This document shows positions 1 to 7,242 of a stretch of DNA of 11,874 nt, one piece after another. Every line of letters starts with the position of its first letter. Within the stretch, counting starts at the first letter, position 1. The position numbers and the translations under genes are program-made. Under the pieces are notes generated by a model. It was not told the origin of the DNA. It was given only the letters and a program-made list of their open reading frames with translations, and made no database searches. Source of the stretch: Candidatus Shapirobacteria bacterium (GTDB lineage: Bacteria > Patescibacteriota > Microgenomatia > VGLL01); assembly GCA_016866735.1 (NCBI GenBank), contig VGLL01000024.1, positions 1 through 11,874 on the forward strand, written 5' to 3'.

Positions 1-1
1 G

Positions 2-166
2 ATTTGGGGCCCAAAAGGCGAAAACGCCCATTCTTATAACGAATACGTGGAAATTGATTCCTTGCCCCAAACCGCCGAAATCTATACCAGAACAGTCCTC
101 GGCTACTTCGGATTGAAAAAAGAGAAACCAGATTCTCCGATCAAGAACGACTCTGATTCGTTTTAA
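2..166 (+). CDS. C-terminal end of a probable M20-family metallopeptidase (5' truncated by the window)
   Basis: Reading from base 2 gives 54 codons ending in TAA at 164-166; the start lies outside the window. The fragment contains GENAHSYNEYVEIDSL. This resembles the end of M20 peptidases (PepT, ArgE/DapE-like and dipeptidase relatives), where a G-x-x-x-A-H-x-x-x-E block provides a late zinc-ligand histidine and is followed by a helix leading to the C-terminus. Here the helix reads LPQTAEIYTRTVLGYFGL, then comes a charged tail rich in K, D and S. If correct, the enzyme would be a cytoplasmic dinuclear-zinc peptidase or deacylase. The substrate cannot be told from the tail. No terminator is visible before the next promoter 24 bases on. 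The family call rests on one short motif, so it is moderate. Confidence 0.55.
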   Translation: MWGPKGENAHSYNEYVEIDSLPQTAEIYTRTVLGYFGLKKEKPDSPIKNDSDSF

Positions 167-189
167 TATCTTTGAGAGTGAACCCCCTC

Positions 190-218
190 TTGACAACTGC
201 TAGATCGTAGTAGAGACT
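190..218 (+). promoter_or_regulatory. Probable sigma70-type promoter of the RHS gene
   Basis: A perfect -35 TTGACA lies at 190-195. After a 17-bp spacer comes a poor -10 candidate, GAGACT (213-218), matching the consensus at 3 of 6 positions. A start point about 7 bases downstream would fall at the ATG at 226, so the message would be leaderless or nearly so; no Shine-Dalgarno sequence precedes that ATG. The bases around the -35, CCCCTCTTGACAA, recur at the promoter of the HTH gene near 11428 and almost exactly at 7143, which supports a real promoter element. Confidence 0.45.
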
Positions 219-225
219 AATATTG

Positions 226-3200
226 ATGCACCTGCGCCATCTTGGGAACAAAAAAGTCGGTATTCTTCTCTTTCTCTTTCTTTCCGCCCTTGTTCTTCTC
301 CTTGTCCCGTTCAGCCAAGAACGCCGGGAAATCCGCCCCAGGGCTGTCTCCTCGGCCAATACCCAGGATGCCAATCCCAACATCACCGGCTTAGTCCTGC
401 CTTCAGTCTTGGGCTTTCAGTCAGACCTTTTCTCGGGGGCGGCCACCGTCAGCTACCCTTTTAACCTGCCTGCGGGAACAGGAGGCCTAAGGCCCAATCT
501 TTCCCTCTCGTATTCCTCGGGCAGTGTTGACGACCTTCATCTGGGCATTTCCGAGCAATGGCGGTTCCGCTATGTTACTCAAGCCCAACAGGCAGGTTTG
601 GGCTGGAATTTAACCGGCATTGACAGCATTACCAAAAACAAGGACGGACAATACTTCCTGACGGTAGGCGGAGCCTCATACAAGGTCTCGGCCGAAGAGC
701 CGGGAACGGTTAATCAAACCTGGCATACCTCGCCCCAGTCTTTTCTAAGGATAAGCCACGACCCGGCCAATTGGGGGCAGAACGAATGGATAGTCACCGC
801 CAAGGACGGGACGAAGTATTTCTTTGGCAGTAATCCTTCTGATAAGGCATACACTCTCTTTACCCCGCCGGAAAACCGCTACACCCAGGTTCAGTTAGTC
901 TACCGCTGGATGCTCACAAAAATCCAGGACACCCACGGCAACACGGTCAGTTTCGCCTATGAGCCGGAGATGACCGAGATCAAAGGAGATTGCTTCGGCT
1001 GTATTGAAAATGGAGAACCCGGCCCATGTTCTTCGGCCAAAAGCTACGTCAGCAGTCTTAAGCCCAAAACCATTACCTGGTCTGCCAACAATCTCTATCA
1101 AGCGGATTTAACTTGGGAAGGCCGGCCGGACCGTGCGCCGGAGGGGGTTTTCGAGAGCGGTTTGAGAGTCAAGGAATGCGAGCAAATACAATTTTCCCGG
1201 ACAAGGCTGAAAGGGATTACCGTCAAGGCCCAAAGCCAGGTTTTGCGCGACTATGCTCTTTCCTACAGGGAAACTCAAGTTGCTTTTGGTTCCTACGGCG
1301 AGATTATTGTCAGGCACTCTCTTTTGGACAGGATTGCCCAATCCGGACGGCCGGATGTTTCCCCCGCCATTACCCTGCCTCCCTACACTTTTGGCTATCA
1401 GGGAGACAAGGCTGATGGCACTAATGACAAGGGCTACGAGGCCTATCTTGCCTGGGCCGATAACGGCTACGGGGGCAAAGTCAGTTACACCTATGAAGAT
1501 CAGCTCATTGTTCCCGAAGTTAAGCGCCGGGACGGCAGCGGCGCCGTCTGCGCCGCCGCCACTCCCGCCAGCTGCGGCAAAGAGCGGGCCAGGGTCAAAG
1601 AAAGGCTGACCGAGGACGGCCAGGGAGGAAGCTTTAAAAACTCTCTTAGCTACTCCGACAACGGCTTAGGCTATCTTGAACTGGACAAAGATTTGCGGGA
1701 AAAGAATTATCAGTTTTTGGGCTTTGCCAATGCCGAGAACACCCTTTATGAGGTTAACCAGCCAGCTAAGGCGGTAAGCAAGGCGAGACAGTTTTTCTAT
1801 CGGATAAAGAATCTTGATGATACCCACTTTCATCCTGACCCAAGACAGGGAAAAACCGCAAAGACCGAGGTGAGAGACGGCACGGGAAAACTCTTTACCA
1901 CTACCAACCAGGACTGGCGGTATATGCCCGAACCTACGTTTAATCCTGTTAACGGAACGATGGATCCCTACTATCCCCTCACCTATCTTGATAACAGCCA
2001 GACAACTGTTGATGGCATCACCACCAAAGTCTCATATGCCTACGACGATTATGCCAATCCCCGACAAACAATCGAGGAGGGAGACATCTCTAAAACCGGA
2101 GACGAAAAATATACGGAAACCGCCTACTACCACAATACCGACGCCTGGATTGTCAATAAGCCCAAGACAACCGCCCTTTATCGGGGCATGCCAGGCGCTG
2201 TTCCTGCCCAAGTGGCACCTGCTGCTCCCGCCAGCCAGGGCAACTGGCTGCTCGACGCCTTAAAAAGGCTGGCCGATCTTGCCCAGATCCCAGGGCCTCA
2301 AGTGGCAACCACGGCCGAAGTTTCCCGCACTAGCTTTTCCTACGACAACCGGGACTTTGGCGCCCTTCCCGCCAGGGGAGATCTGACCCTGGCTGACAAG
2401 GTTGGTTCCGATAACCCCGGCCTTCATCTCAAGACCAAAACCAGCTATGATGATTACGGCAACCCCACGGATATCTATGATCCGGAGGGATACATTAAGA
2501 ATTACTCCACGCAAACGGTATATGATCCTGCCTATCATCTTTTTCCTCTAAGCGTTACCAATCCCTTAGGCCAGACGACGACCACCACTTATGACTATGT
2601 TTCGGGTGTTCCTCTCCAGGTGGTTGACATTAACGGCGTCCCGACTGATTTTCGCTATGATGCCCTGGGAAGACTTAAAAAAGTTATCAGGCTCGGGGAT
2701 ACAGAGGAGAAACCGACCACCGAATATGTCTTCAGAGAAGAAACGCCAATGGTGGTGGGGACCAAATCAAGGATTGAAAGCGGAGCCGGCGATACCCTCG
2801 ATTCTTACCAGTTCTACAATGGCCTGGGCCAGCTTGTCCAAAGCCAGTCTCCTTCATCAACTGCCGGCCAGATCACCGTTTCCACTAATACCTACAACAG
2901 CCGGGGGGCAGTTGCGGAAAAGCCCATCCCCTACTCTCAATATGCCGCTATTGGCGCCTACCTGGCTCCGGATACCGGTGTCAAAAAGACCATTACCGAG
3001 TACGATGCTCTGGGCAGAGCCACAAGAATCATTAATGTTGATGGCACCTCTACCGCCACCGAATATGCCGGCTTAACCAAAACCATCACCAACGAGGCCG
3101 ATGTCAAGAAAGTGATGGAGAGCGATGCCTATGGCAACTTAGTTAAGCTCTATGAATTCAACCAGCCGGGAATAGCTGATCCCGGCTCTTCCTATGCCAC

Positions 3201-5631
3201 CACCAGCTACACCTATGACATTGCCCTGGGACTCTTGACCAATGTTACCGATACCCAAGGCAATCTCACCACTATCATATATGATAACCTGGGCCGCAAG
3301 AAGGAGATGACCGATCCTGATTTGGGAAGGTGGCAATATCCGGAGTACGATTTAAACGGCAACCTTAAGAAACAGATTGATGCCAAGAACCAGGCGATCG
3401 GCTTTGACTACGATAAGCTTAACCGCCTGGAGAAGAAAACCTATCCCGACGGAACCTCCGTTAACTATACCTATGATGAATACAGTCTGGCCAGTCAGCA
3501 ATACGGCAGGGGCAGAAGAACTAATATGACTGATGCTTCGGGCTCGACTCATACCAAATATGATCAAAGAGGAAGAGTCCGGGAAGAAACCAAGACCATC
3601 AGCGGCGGGGGCCAGACAAACACCTTTACCTCAACTTACGCTTACGATAACCTTGGCCGGATCAAAACCGCTACGGACGCGGACGGCGAGATCCTGGGCT
3701 ACGGCTATGACCTGGCGGGCAACCCCCAGGCCCTGGCCATTATTGACGCTGATGGAAACCCGCTAAGCCAGCTGGTTAAAAATACGGCCTACAATGCTTT
3801 AGGCCAGATAAAAACCCAGAACTATGGCAATAATACCGTCAATGAATACGCCTACAACGCCGATCATCTCCGCCTGGAAAGCATTAAAAACTCTGGCCCC
3901 GCAAAGACTTTCTTCTGGAAGACCTACCAGTATGATCCTGGTACTGCTGCCGGCAAGGCGGGCAACATCACCGCCATTACCGACAAACTCGACTCCAGCC
4001 AATCGGAGCATTTCTCCTACGACTATCTTAGCCGGCTGACAGACGCTTCTTCTCCCCATGTCTATGCGGCACACTACGAGTACGACAACCTGAACCGGAT
4101 GGGGATCAAGAATGAAGGCGCCCGCCAGACAACCTTAGGCTACACTGACAGCCGGCCCCTCCATGCCCCCAAGAGCGTGAACAACTTTAACTACCAATAC
4201 GATGCCAATGGAAACCTTACTCAAGACGAGGCCAGAGAGAACATCACTTATGACTTTGAGAACAGGCCAGTCTCGATGAAGATGAGAGCGCCCAGCCAAA
4301 CCCCTACGGTAACGCCCGCGCCTACAGTTGATTGTTACAATCTCAACAATATTACCGATTGCTCCTCTTGTCTGAGCTGCCGAGCCAGTGATCCAAGAAT
4401 TGTCTGGTGCGAGAATCTTGGGGATGATGAAAGTCCTCGCAGTGGTTGCTTTTTTGATGCCCTAACCTGCTGGGCCAACAATGGCACACCCAAAACTGAT
4501 TGCGGAGTTGCCCAGCCTCTTACCATCGCCTTCTCTTACGATGGCGATGGAGCAAGAGTTGCTAAGACCGAAGGCGACAAGACCACTCTTTATGCCGGCA
4601 ACATAGAGAAGAATCTGCAGACAGGGGTGATAACCAGATATTACAGTCTTGGTGGCCAGGAAGTGGCCGTCAAGGAAGGCAGCAATCTCTCCTACCTTGC
4701 CGCTGACCATTTAGGCTCAACCAGGGTCATCACCAGCGCTCAGGGGGCAAAGACAAACGAGGTCAGCTATTATCCCTATGGCCAAATCAGGACCGAGCTG
4801 AGCTCGGGCACTCTCCCCTCCCGCCAATACACCGGCCAGATCAATGACAAGACCACCGGTCTCTACTTCTACAATGCCCGATACTACAATCCCGAGAACG
4901 GGGTGTTTATCAGCGCAGATACGGCTGGCGATAAACCTAACAGATATGCTTATGTTTCTGGCAACCCCATCATGTTCAATGATCCTTCCGGCAATGATGA
5001 TGAAAAGCCAGAGGAACAGGAGAATAAGTGTGAATTTTTATTTTCCTGTAAATACGAGCAAAAATATTATGATCCTTTTAATGAGATTCTGTTTAATCGG
5101 GGTGTTCATTATATCTACAAATTGATGTTTGATCTGGGATTTACCAAAGACGAGCTTGTTTCTTTAAAATCGGGGACGCTAGAAGACGTCAAAGCCGCAT
5201 ATGTTGATATAATGAAAAATGCAAGATTAATAGATGGGCTAAACATATCTCATGATCCTGAAATAACCAAAAATATGTTAAAATCGGGGGCTCAAGGTAT
5301 GTATGATCCAGGGAAACACACCATATATGTGGCAGAGCCCCAAGGATCTGCCTCAAAATGGGATTATAAGACGCAGATACTTTATTTTACCCACGAACTA
5401 CTACATCATTATCAATTAACTGATCCAAAGGGGGCGAGAGCTGGTGAGGACCTGGAAGCTGAAGCTTACGCCTTGTCGTATTTTATAACCGGCTCGAGAG
5501 ATGTGGGTGATTTTAGCAAACCAGAGGCATTAAGGGCTTACGGTTTTGGCGTTGGTTTCTTTTTCCATTATCTTTTTTCTCCCAGAGCAGAGTACGAACT
5601 GCAGAGAATCATATCTCCAAATGAATATTAA
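226..5631 (+). CDS. Giant RHS/YD-repeat polymorphic-toxin-like protein with C-terminal HExxH metallopeptidase module
   Basis: 1801 residues from ATG 226; a TTG one codon earlier (223) is possible, but the ATG is preferred. Residues about 10-30 form a hydrophobic signal or anchor after a basic start (HLRHLGNKK). Residues about 50-105 resemble the SpvB-like N-terminus of RHS/Tc-type proteins (GFQSDLFSGAATVSYPF, then LRPNLSLSYSSG). Hundreds of residues of YD/RHS repeats follow (YDNLGR, YDYLSR, YDALGR forms). The RHS-associated core is canonical: YLAADHLGSTR near 1488, ARYYNP..G.FISAD, and NPIMFNDPSG ending near 1589. A cysteine-rich insert (C1370-C1426) interrupts the region before the core. After the core, about 210 residues carry HELLH at 1723-1727 with glutamates at 1744 and 1746, a zincin-like toxin or protease domain. 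In this family the repeats build a shell enclosing the C-terminal effector. No immunity gene follows directly. The RHS call is firm; the toxin role is inferred. Confidence 0.93.
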   Translation: MHLRHLGNKKVGILLFLFLSALVLLLVPFSQERREIRPRAVSSANTQDANPNITGLVLPSVLGFQSDLFSGAATVSYPFNLPAGTGGLRPNLSLSYSSGSVDDLHLGISEQWRFRYVTQAQQAGLGWNLTGIDSITKNKDGQYFLTVGGASYKVSAEEPGTVNQTWHTSPQSFLRISHDPANWGQNEWIVTAKDGTKYFFGSNPSDKAYTLFTPPENRYTQVQLVYRWMLTKIQDTHGNTVSFAYEPEMTEIKGDCFGCIENGEPGPCSSAKSYVSSLKPKTITWSANNLYQADLTWEGRPDRAPEGVFESGLRVKECEQIQFSRTRLKGITVKAQSQVLRDYALSYRETQVAFGSYGEIIVRHSLLDRIAQSGRPDVSPAITLPPYTFGYQGDKADGTNDKGYEAYLAWADNGYGGKVSYTYEDQLIVPEVKRRDGSGAVCAAATPASCGKERARVKERLTEDGQGGSFKNSLSYSDNGLGYLELDKDLREKNYQFLGFANAENTLYEVNQPAKAVSKARQFFYRIKNLDDTHFHPDPRQGKTAKTEVRDGTGKLFTTTNQDWRYMPEPTFNPVNGTMDPYYPLTYLDNSQTTVDGITTKVSYAYDDYANPRQTIEEGDISKTGDEKYTETAYYHNTDAWIVNKPKTTALYRGMPGAVPAQVAPAAPASQGNWLLDALKRLADLAQIPGPQVATTAEVSRTSFSYDNRDFGALPARGDLTLADKVGSDNPGLHLKTKTSYDDYGNPTDIYDPEGYIKNYSTQTVYDPAYHLFPLSVTNPLGQTTTTTYDYVSGVPLQVVDINGVPTDFRYDALGRLKKVIRLGDTEEKPTTEYVFREETPMVVGTKSRIESGAGDTLDSYQFYNGLGQLVQSQSPSSTAGQITVSTNTYNSRGAVAEKPIPYSQYAAIGAYLAPDTGVKKTITEYDALGRATRIINVDGTSTATEYAGLTKTITNEADVKKVMESDAYGNLVKLYEFNQPGIADPGSSYATTSYTYDIALGLLTNVTDTQGNLTTIIYDNLGRKKEMTDPDLGRWQYPEYDLNGNLKKQIDAKNQAIGFDYDKLNRLEKKTYPDGTSVNYTYDEYSLASQQYGRGRRTNMTDASGSTHTKYDQRGRVREETKTISGGGQTNTFTSTYAYDNLGRIKTATDADGEILGYGYDLAGNPQALAIIDADGNPLSQLVKNTAYNALGQIKTQNYGNNTVNEYAYNADHLRLESIKNSGPAKTFFWKTYQYDPGTAAGKAGNITAITDKLDSSQSEHFSYDYLSRLTDASSPHVYAAHYEYDNLNRMGIKNEGARQTTLGYTDSRPLHAPKSVNNFNYQYDANGNLTQDEARENITYDFENRPVSMKMRAPSQTPTVTPAPTVDCYNLNNITDCSSCLSCRASDPRIVWCENLGDDESPRSGCFFDALTCWANNGTPKTDCGVAQPLTIAFSYDGDGARVAKTEGDKTTLYAGNIEKNLQTGVITRYYSLGGQEVAVKEGSNLSYLAADHLGSTRVITSAQGAKTNEVSYYPYGQIRTELSSGTLPSRQYTGQINDKTTGLYFYNARYYNPENGVFISADTAGDKPNRYAYVSGNPIMFNDPSGNDDEKPEEQENKCEFLFSCKYEQKYYDPFNEILFNRGVHYIYKLMFDLGFTKDELVSLKSGTLEDVKAAYVDIMKNARLIDGLNISHDPEITKNMLKSGAQGMYDPGKHTIYVAEPQGSASKWDYKTQILYFTHELLHHYQLTDPKGARAGEDLEAEAYALSYFITGSRDVGDFSKPEALRAYGFGVGFFFHYLFSPRAEYELQRIISPNEY
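4291..4515 (+). other. Cysteine-rich, PSI-like insert inside the RHS protein
   Basis: The RHS pattern runs NITYDFENRP, then normally continues within a few residues to a YDGDGARVAK motif. Here about 75 residues intervene. A Pro/Thr-rich linker (PSQTPTVTPAPT) leads to eight cysteines at residues 1370, 1379, 1382, 1385, 1395, 1408, 1415 and 1426, including CSSCLSC and VWC. This spacing recalls PSI (plexin-semaphorin-integrin) knots, with their C-x2-C-L and W-C signatures. Outside this insert, cysteines are few in the protein. The PSI assignment is by eye. Other small disulfide-rich or metal-binding folds are possible. Confidence 0.5.
4993..5628 (+). other. Variable C-terminal effector module of the RHS protein (putative zinc metallopeptidase)
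   Basis: The module begins right after the core's NDPSG motif with an acidic linker (NDDEKPEEQENK) and runs about 210 residues to the stop. It contains the FTHELLHHYQ motif (HELLH, residues 1723-1727) and, 17 to 19 residues after the second histidine, EDLEAEAYALSY, whose glutamates could be the third zinc ligand as in gluzincins and ImmA/IrrE-like zincins. The DNA becomes visibly richer in A+T from about 5020 than the preceding RHS repeats, as is common where effector modules are exchanged. Two cysteines (CEFLFSC) lie at its start. The exact toxin family is not recognised. Confidence 0.6.
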
Positions 5632-5641
5632 CTGACCAGGC

Positions 5642-5692
5642 CTAAAATCCCACGGACCCGATCACGCGGTCGAAAATTTCTTCGGCAATTTT
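5642..5692 (-). repeat. 51-bp repeat, left copy; possible 3' tail of a lost minus-strand gene
   Basis: On the minus strand this reads KIAEEIFDRVIGSVGF followed by TAG. It matches 7080-7130 at 43 of 51 bases. The upstream frame closes with a stop within about two codons, so no intact gene remains. Most differences between the copies fall at third codon positions or give conservative changes, so the ancestor was probably coding. The protein family is not recognised. The block holds an imperfect dyad, CGATCACGCGGTCG (5659-5672). Confidence 0.6.
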
Positions 5693-5736
5693 GATTTATC
5701 TAATTCAAATCGTAAACTTTCCGTAAATTTTGCCAC

Positions 5737-5765
5737 TTGACAAGCAATTCTATTCGCCTTATAAT
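5737..5765 (+). promoter_or_regulatory. Consensus sigma70 promoter of the ATPase gene
   Basis: TTGACA (5737-5742), a 17-bp spacer and TATAAT (5760-5765) form a perfect consensus promoter. Transcription should begin near 5772, giving a leader of about 36 nt before the ATG at 5808. This excludes the in-frame TTG at 5730, which lies upstream of the -35, as the main start codon. Confidence 0.85.
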
Positions 5766-5807
5766 TCCAATAAAATATTAAAACATGGGAATCTATCTTC
5801 TCAAAAT

Positions 5808-7061
5808 ATGGAAATTCAGCTTGATCTTTTAAAATACAACCAGCACTGGCAAGAAGGATTTACCTATCCCTACCCGAAAAAAAGAAAGCTTTTTGGGAAC
5901 TTAGTTTCTTTTCTTAATAAAAGACAGATTTTGGAAATTACCGGTTTGCGGCGTGTGGGCAAAACCGTTCTCCTTTTCCAGCTTATCAATCATCTTCTGC
6001 AAAAAGGCAGCGATCGCTTTCGTCTTTGGTATTTTACCTTTGACGAACAGGCTCCCTCCCTTGACGACCTTTTGGCCGCTTTCTCTCGGCAAACCGAGGT
6101 AGATTACCGGAAGGAAAAAGTTTTCCTCTTCCTCGACGAAATACAAAAACTGCCTAATTTCCAAAATCAAGTCAAGGTGTGCTATGATCTCTATCCCAAT
6201 ATAAAGTTTTTCTTAAGCGGCTCCTGCTCGCTTTTTTTGAAAAAGAAAAGGCAGGAAAGCCTGGCCGGCCGCATTTTCTCTTTTTTCCTTCCTCCCCCAG
6301 ACTTCGAAGAATATCTGTTCTTTAAGGAAAAAAGTCAGATTCTTTCTAGGCCATTACTTTTCCAAAGCGAGATCGAAAAGGAGTTCGAAATCTTCCTTCG
6401 CTCTCAATTTATTGAAAGCATTAATTTCGCAAAGCCCGGGGAGAAAAAGGAATATTTTATCTCTATTATTAAAAAAATAATCTTCGAGGATATTCCCGGC
6501 GTTTTTCCCGTTGATAGCCCGCCGACTCTTTGGCAAATAGCAAAAATCTTGGCGCAACATCCAGGCATGCTGGTTAATTACCAAAATCTTGCCTCTGACT
6601 TAGGAGTCAGCAACAAGACGATTAGTCTTTATCTTTATTATTTGGAGGAGGCTTTTCTGGTTAGAAAAATTTATAATTTCTCCAGGAACCTTTTAACGTC
6701 GGAGAAGAAATTGAAAAAATATTATCTCGCCTCTCCTTCTTTCTCCTCTTCTCTGGCTGATTTTAGCGAAACTGCCTTGCTTGCAGAAAACCTGGTCGCC
6801 GCTTACAAAAACATTAATTTTTTCTGGCGGGATATTTACAAAAACGAGGTTGATTTTATCCGTGTCGAAGATAATTCCATTACTCCAATTGAGGTTAAAT
6901 ATAAAGATGAAGTTGAAGCAGCAGAGCTTAAAAACCTTTTCCGCTTCTTAGAAAAAACCAAAACCTCCCGCGGCTTGGTTTTTAGCAAGGAATTAAAAGA
7001 AAGACAGGTGGCAAAAGGGGGTTTAAAGATTTTCCTAAAGCCGATCTATTTATCGAGCTAA
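5808..7061 (+). CDS. AAA ATPase with DUF4143-type C-terminal domain
   Basis: 417 residues from ATG 5808, placed downstream of a consensus promoter. Walker A is GLRRVGKT (46-53) and Walker B is VFLFLDEIQ (105-113). A sensor-like FFLSGSCS (134-141) and LAGR (152-155) follow, as expected for the AAA_14/DUF4143 group of bacterial and archaeal ATPases. A winged-helix segment lies near 265-300 (NYQNLASDLGVSNKTISLYL). The C-terminal part has FWRDIYKNEVDFI, with E347 and D349, then PIEVKYK, with E362 and K364, the PD-(D/E)XK nuclease-like signature typical of DUF4143. The length is normal for the family. These proteins are widespread, often in mobile or defence surroundings, and their function is not settled. 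It stands alone, flanked on both sides by copies of a 51-bp repeat. No strong Shine-Dalgarno sequence is seen. Confidence 0.9.
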   Translation: MEIQLDLLKYNQHWQEGFTYPYPKKRKLFGNLVSFLNKRQILEITGLRRVGKTVLLFQLINHLLQKGSDRFRLWYFTFDEQAPSLDDLLAAFSRQTEVDYRKEKVFLFLDEIQKLPNFQNQVKVCYDLYPNIKFFLSGSCSLFLKKKRQESLAGRIFSFFLPPPDFEEYLFFKEKSQILSRPLLFQSEIEKEFEIFLRSQFIESINFAKPGEKKEYFISIIKKIIFEDIPGVFPVDSPPTLWQIAKILAQHPGMLVNYQNLASDLGVSNKTISLYLYYLEEAFLVRKIYNFSRNLLTSEKKLKKYYLASPSFSSSLADFSETALLAENLVAAYKNINFFWRDIYKNEVDFIRVEDNSITPIEVKYKDEVEAAELKNLFRFLEKTKTSRGLVFSKELKERQVAKGGLKIFLKPIYLSS

Positions 7062-7075
7062 GGGCGGGCTTTTTT
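7037..7075 (+). terminator. Weak terminator candidate overlapping the end of the ATPase gene
   Basis: AAAGCC (7037-7042) can pair with GGCTTT (7067-7072), which runs into six T residues (7070-7075). The loop is long (about 24 nt) but contains a small internal CGAT/ATCG stem. It spans the TAA stop at 7059-7061. The position is right, but the stem is poor. Confidence 0.25.
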
Positions 7076-7079
7076 AGAT

Positions 7080-7130
7080 TTAGAACCCCACCGAGCCGAT
7101 CGCGCGGTCGAAAACTTCTTCGGCAATTCT
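7080..7130 (-). repeat. 51-bp repeat, right copy; possible 3' tail of a lost minus-strand gene
   Basis: On the minus strand this reads RIAEEVFDRAIGSVGF then TAA, parallel to 5642-5692 with 8 mismatches in 51 bases. The frame stays open upstream for about 14 more codons (as far as ANYFS and beyond) before a stop, with no start codon, so it is a remnant. It contains CGATCGCGCGGTCG (7097-7110), a dyad with 6 of 7 pairs. The two copies bracket the ATPase gene as direct repeats. Confidence 0.6.
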
Positions 7131-7144
7131 GGAAAAATAATTCG

Positions 7145-7233
7145 CCTCTTGACAAGTCCTGACAAATCCTTCTTAATAAACTTAGACAAAGTTGGACAAA
7201 CATGGATAACCTGCCTGGAAATTCTTTCTTGAC
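7145..7233 (+). repeat. 89-bp direct repeat, copy 1 (promoter plus first codons of the HTH gene)
   Basis: Matches 11431-11519 at 88 of 89 bases; the only difference is C7163 against T11449. The copy includes the -35, the -10, the whole leader, the ATG (7202) and ten codons reading MDNLPGNSFL. Identity ends abruptly at 7233: the next base turns the frame into T then TAG, so translation stops after 11 residues. It is a truncated duplicate of the 5' end of the gene at 11488. Confidence 0.9.
7149..7177 (+). promoter_or_regulatory. Duplicated promoter upstream of the envelope-protein gene
   Basis: TTGACA (7149-7154), a 17-bp spacer and CTTAAT (7172-7177, 4 of 6 matches). It is identical in its core elements to the HTH gene promoter at 11435. 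A transcript from here would carry a leader of about 160 nt, including an 11-codon reading frame (7202-7237), before the CDS at 7348. It is the only reasonable promoter candidate seen for that gene. Confidence 0.5.
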
Positions 7234-7237
7234 TTAG
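7202..7237 (+). pseudogene. Truncated copy of the HTH gene start (11 codons) or leader peptide
   Basis: ATG at 7202 gives MDNLPGNSFLT and then TAG at 7235-7237. The first ten codons are identical to those of the HTH protein at 11488. The helix-turn-helix itself is absent. Most simply it is a dead fragment carried by the 89-bp duplication. Because it sits between a promoter and the envelope gene, it might still be translated as a leader, but nothing shows that directly. Confidence 0.5.
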
Positions 7238-7242
7238 GACAT

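Noticed and set aside
895..4710. Numerous open frames of 60-160 codons on both strands across the RHS gene
   Set aside because: They are shadows of the RHS frame: no own start signals, unnatural residue composition, and the RHS frame carries recognisable motifs throughout.
226..5631. Recurring YD-type motifs as a nucleotide repeat array or CRISPR
   Set aside because: They are protein-level RHS repeats with diverged DNA and irregular spacing; no conserved repeat and spacer structure.
5673..5692. AAAATT/AATTTT hairpin with a TCTTCGGC loop as terminator after the RHS gene
   Set aside because: The stem is only A-T pairs with no T-run, and the second copy of the repeat does not keep the pairing.
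5730..5807. TTG start adding 26 residues to the ATPase
   Set aside because: The TTG lies upstream of a perfect TTGACA-17-TATAAT promoter, so the transcript would not include it; ATG 5808 starts a normal-length family member.
6982..7203. Minus-strand 73-codon frame covering the repeats right of the ATPase
   Set aside because: It crosses the end of the ATPase gene and the promoter block, and runs in a different frame from the conserved tail; residues such as LLRRICQDLSRG look like chance.
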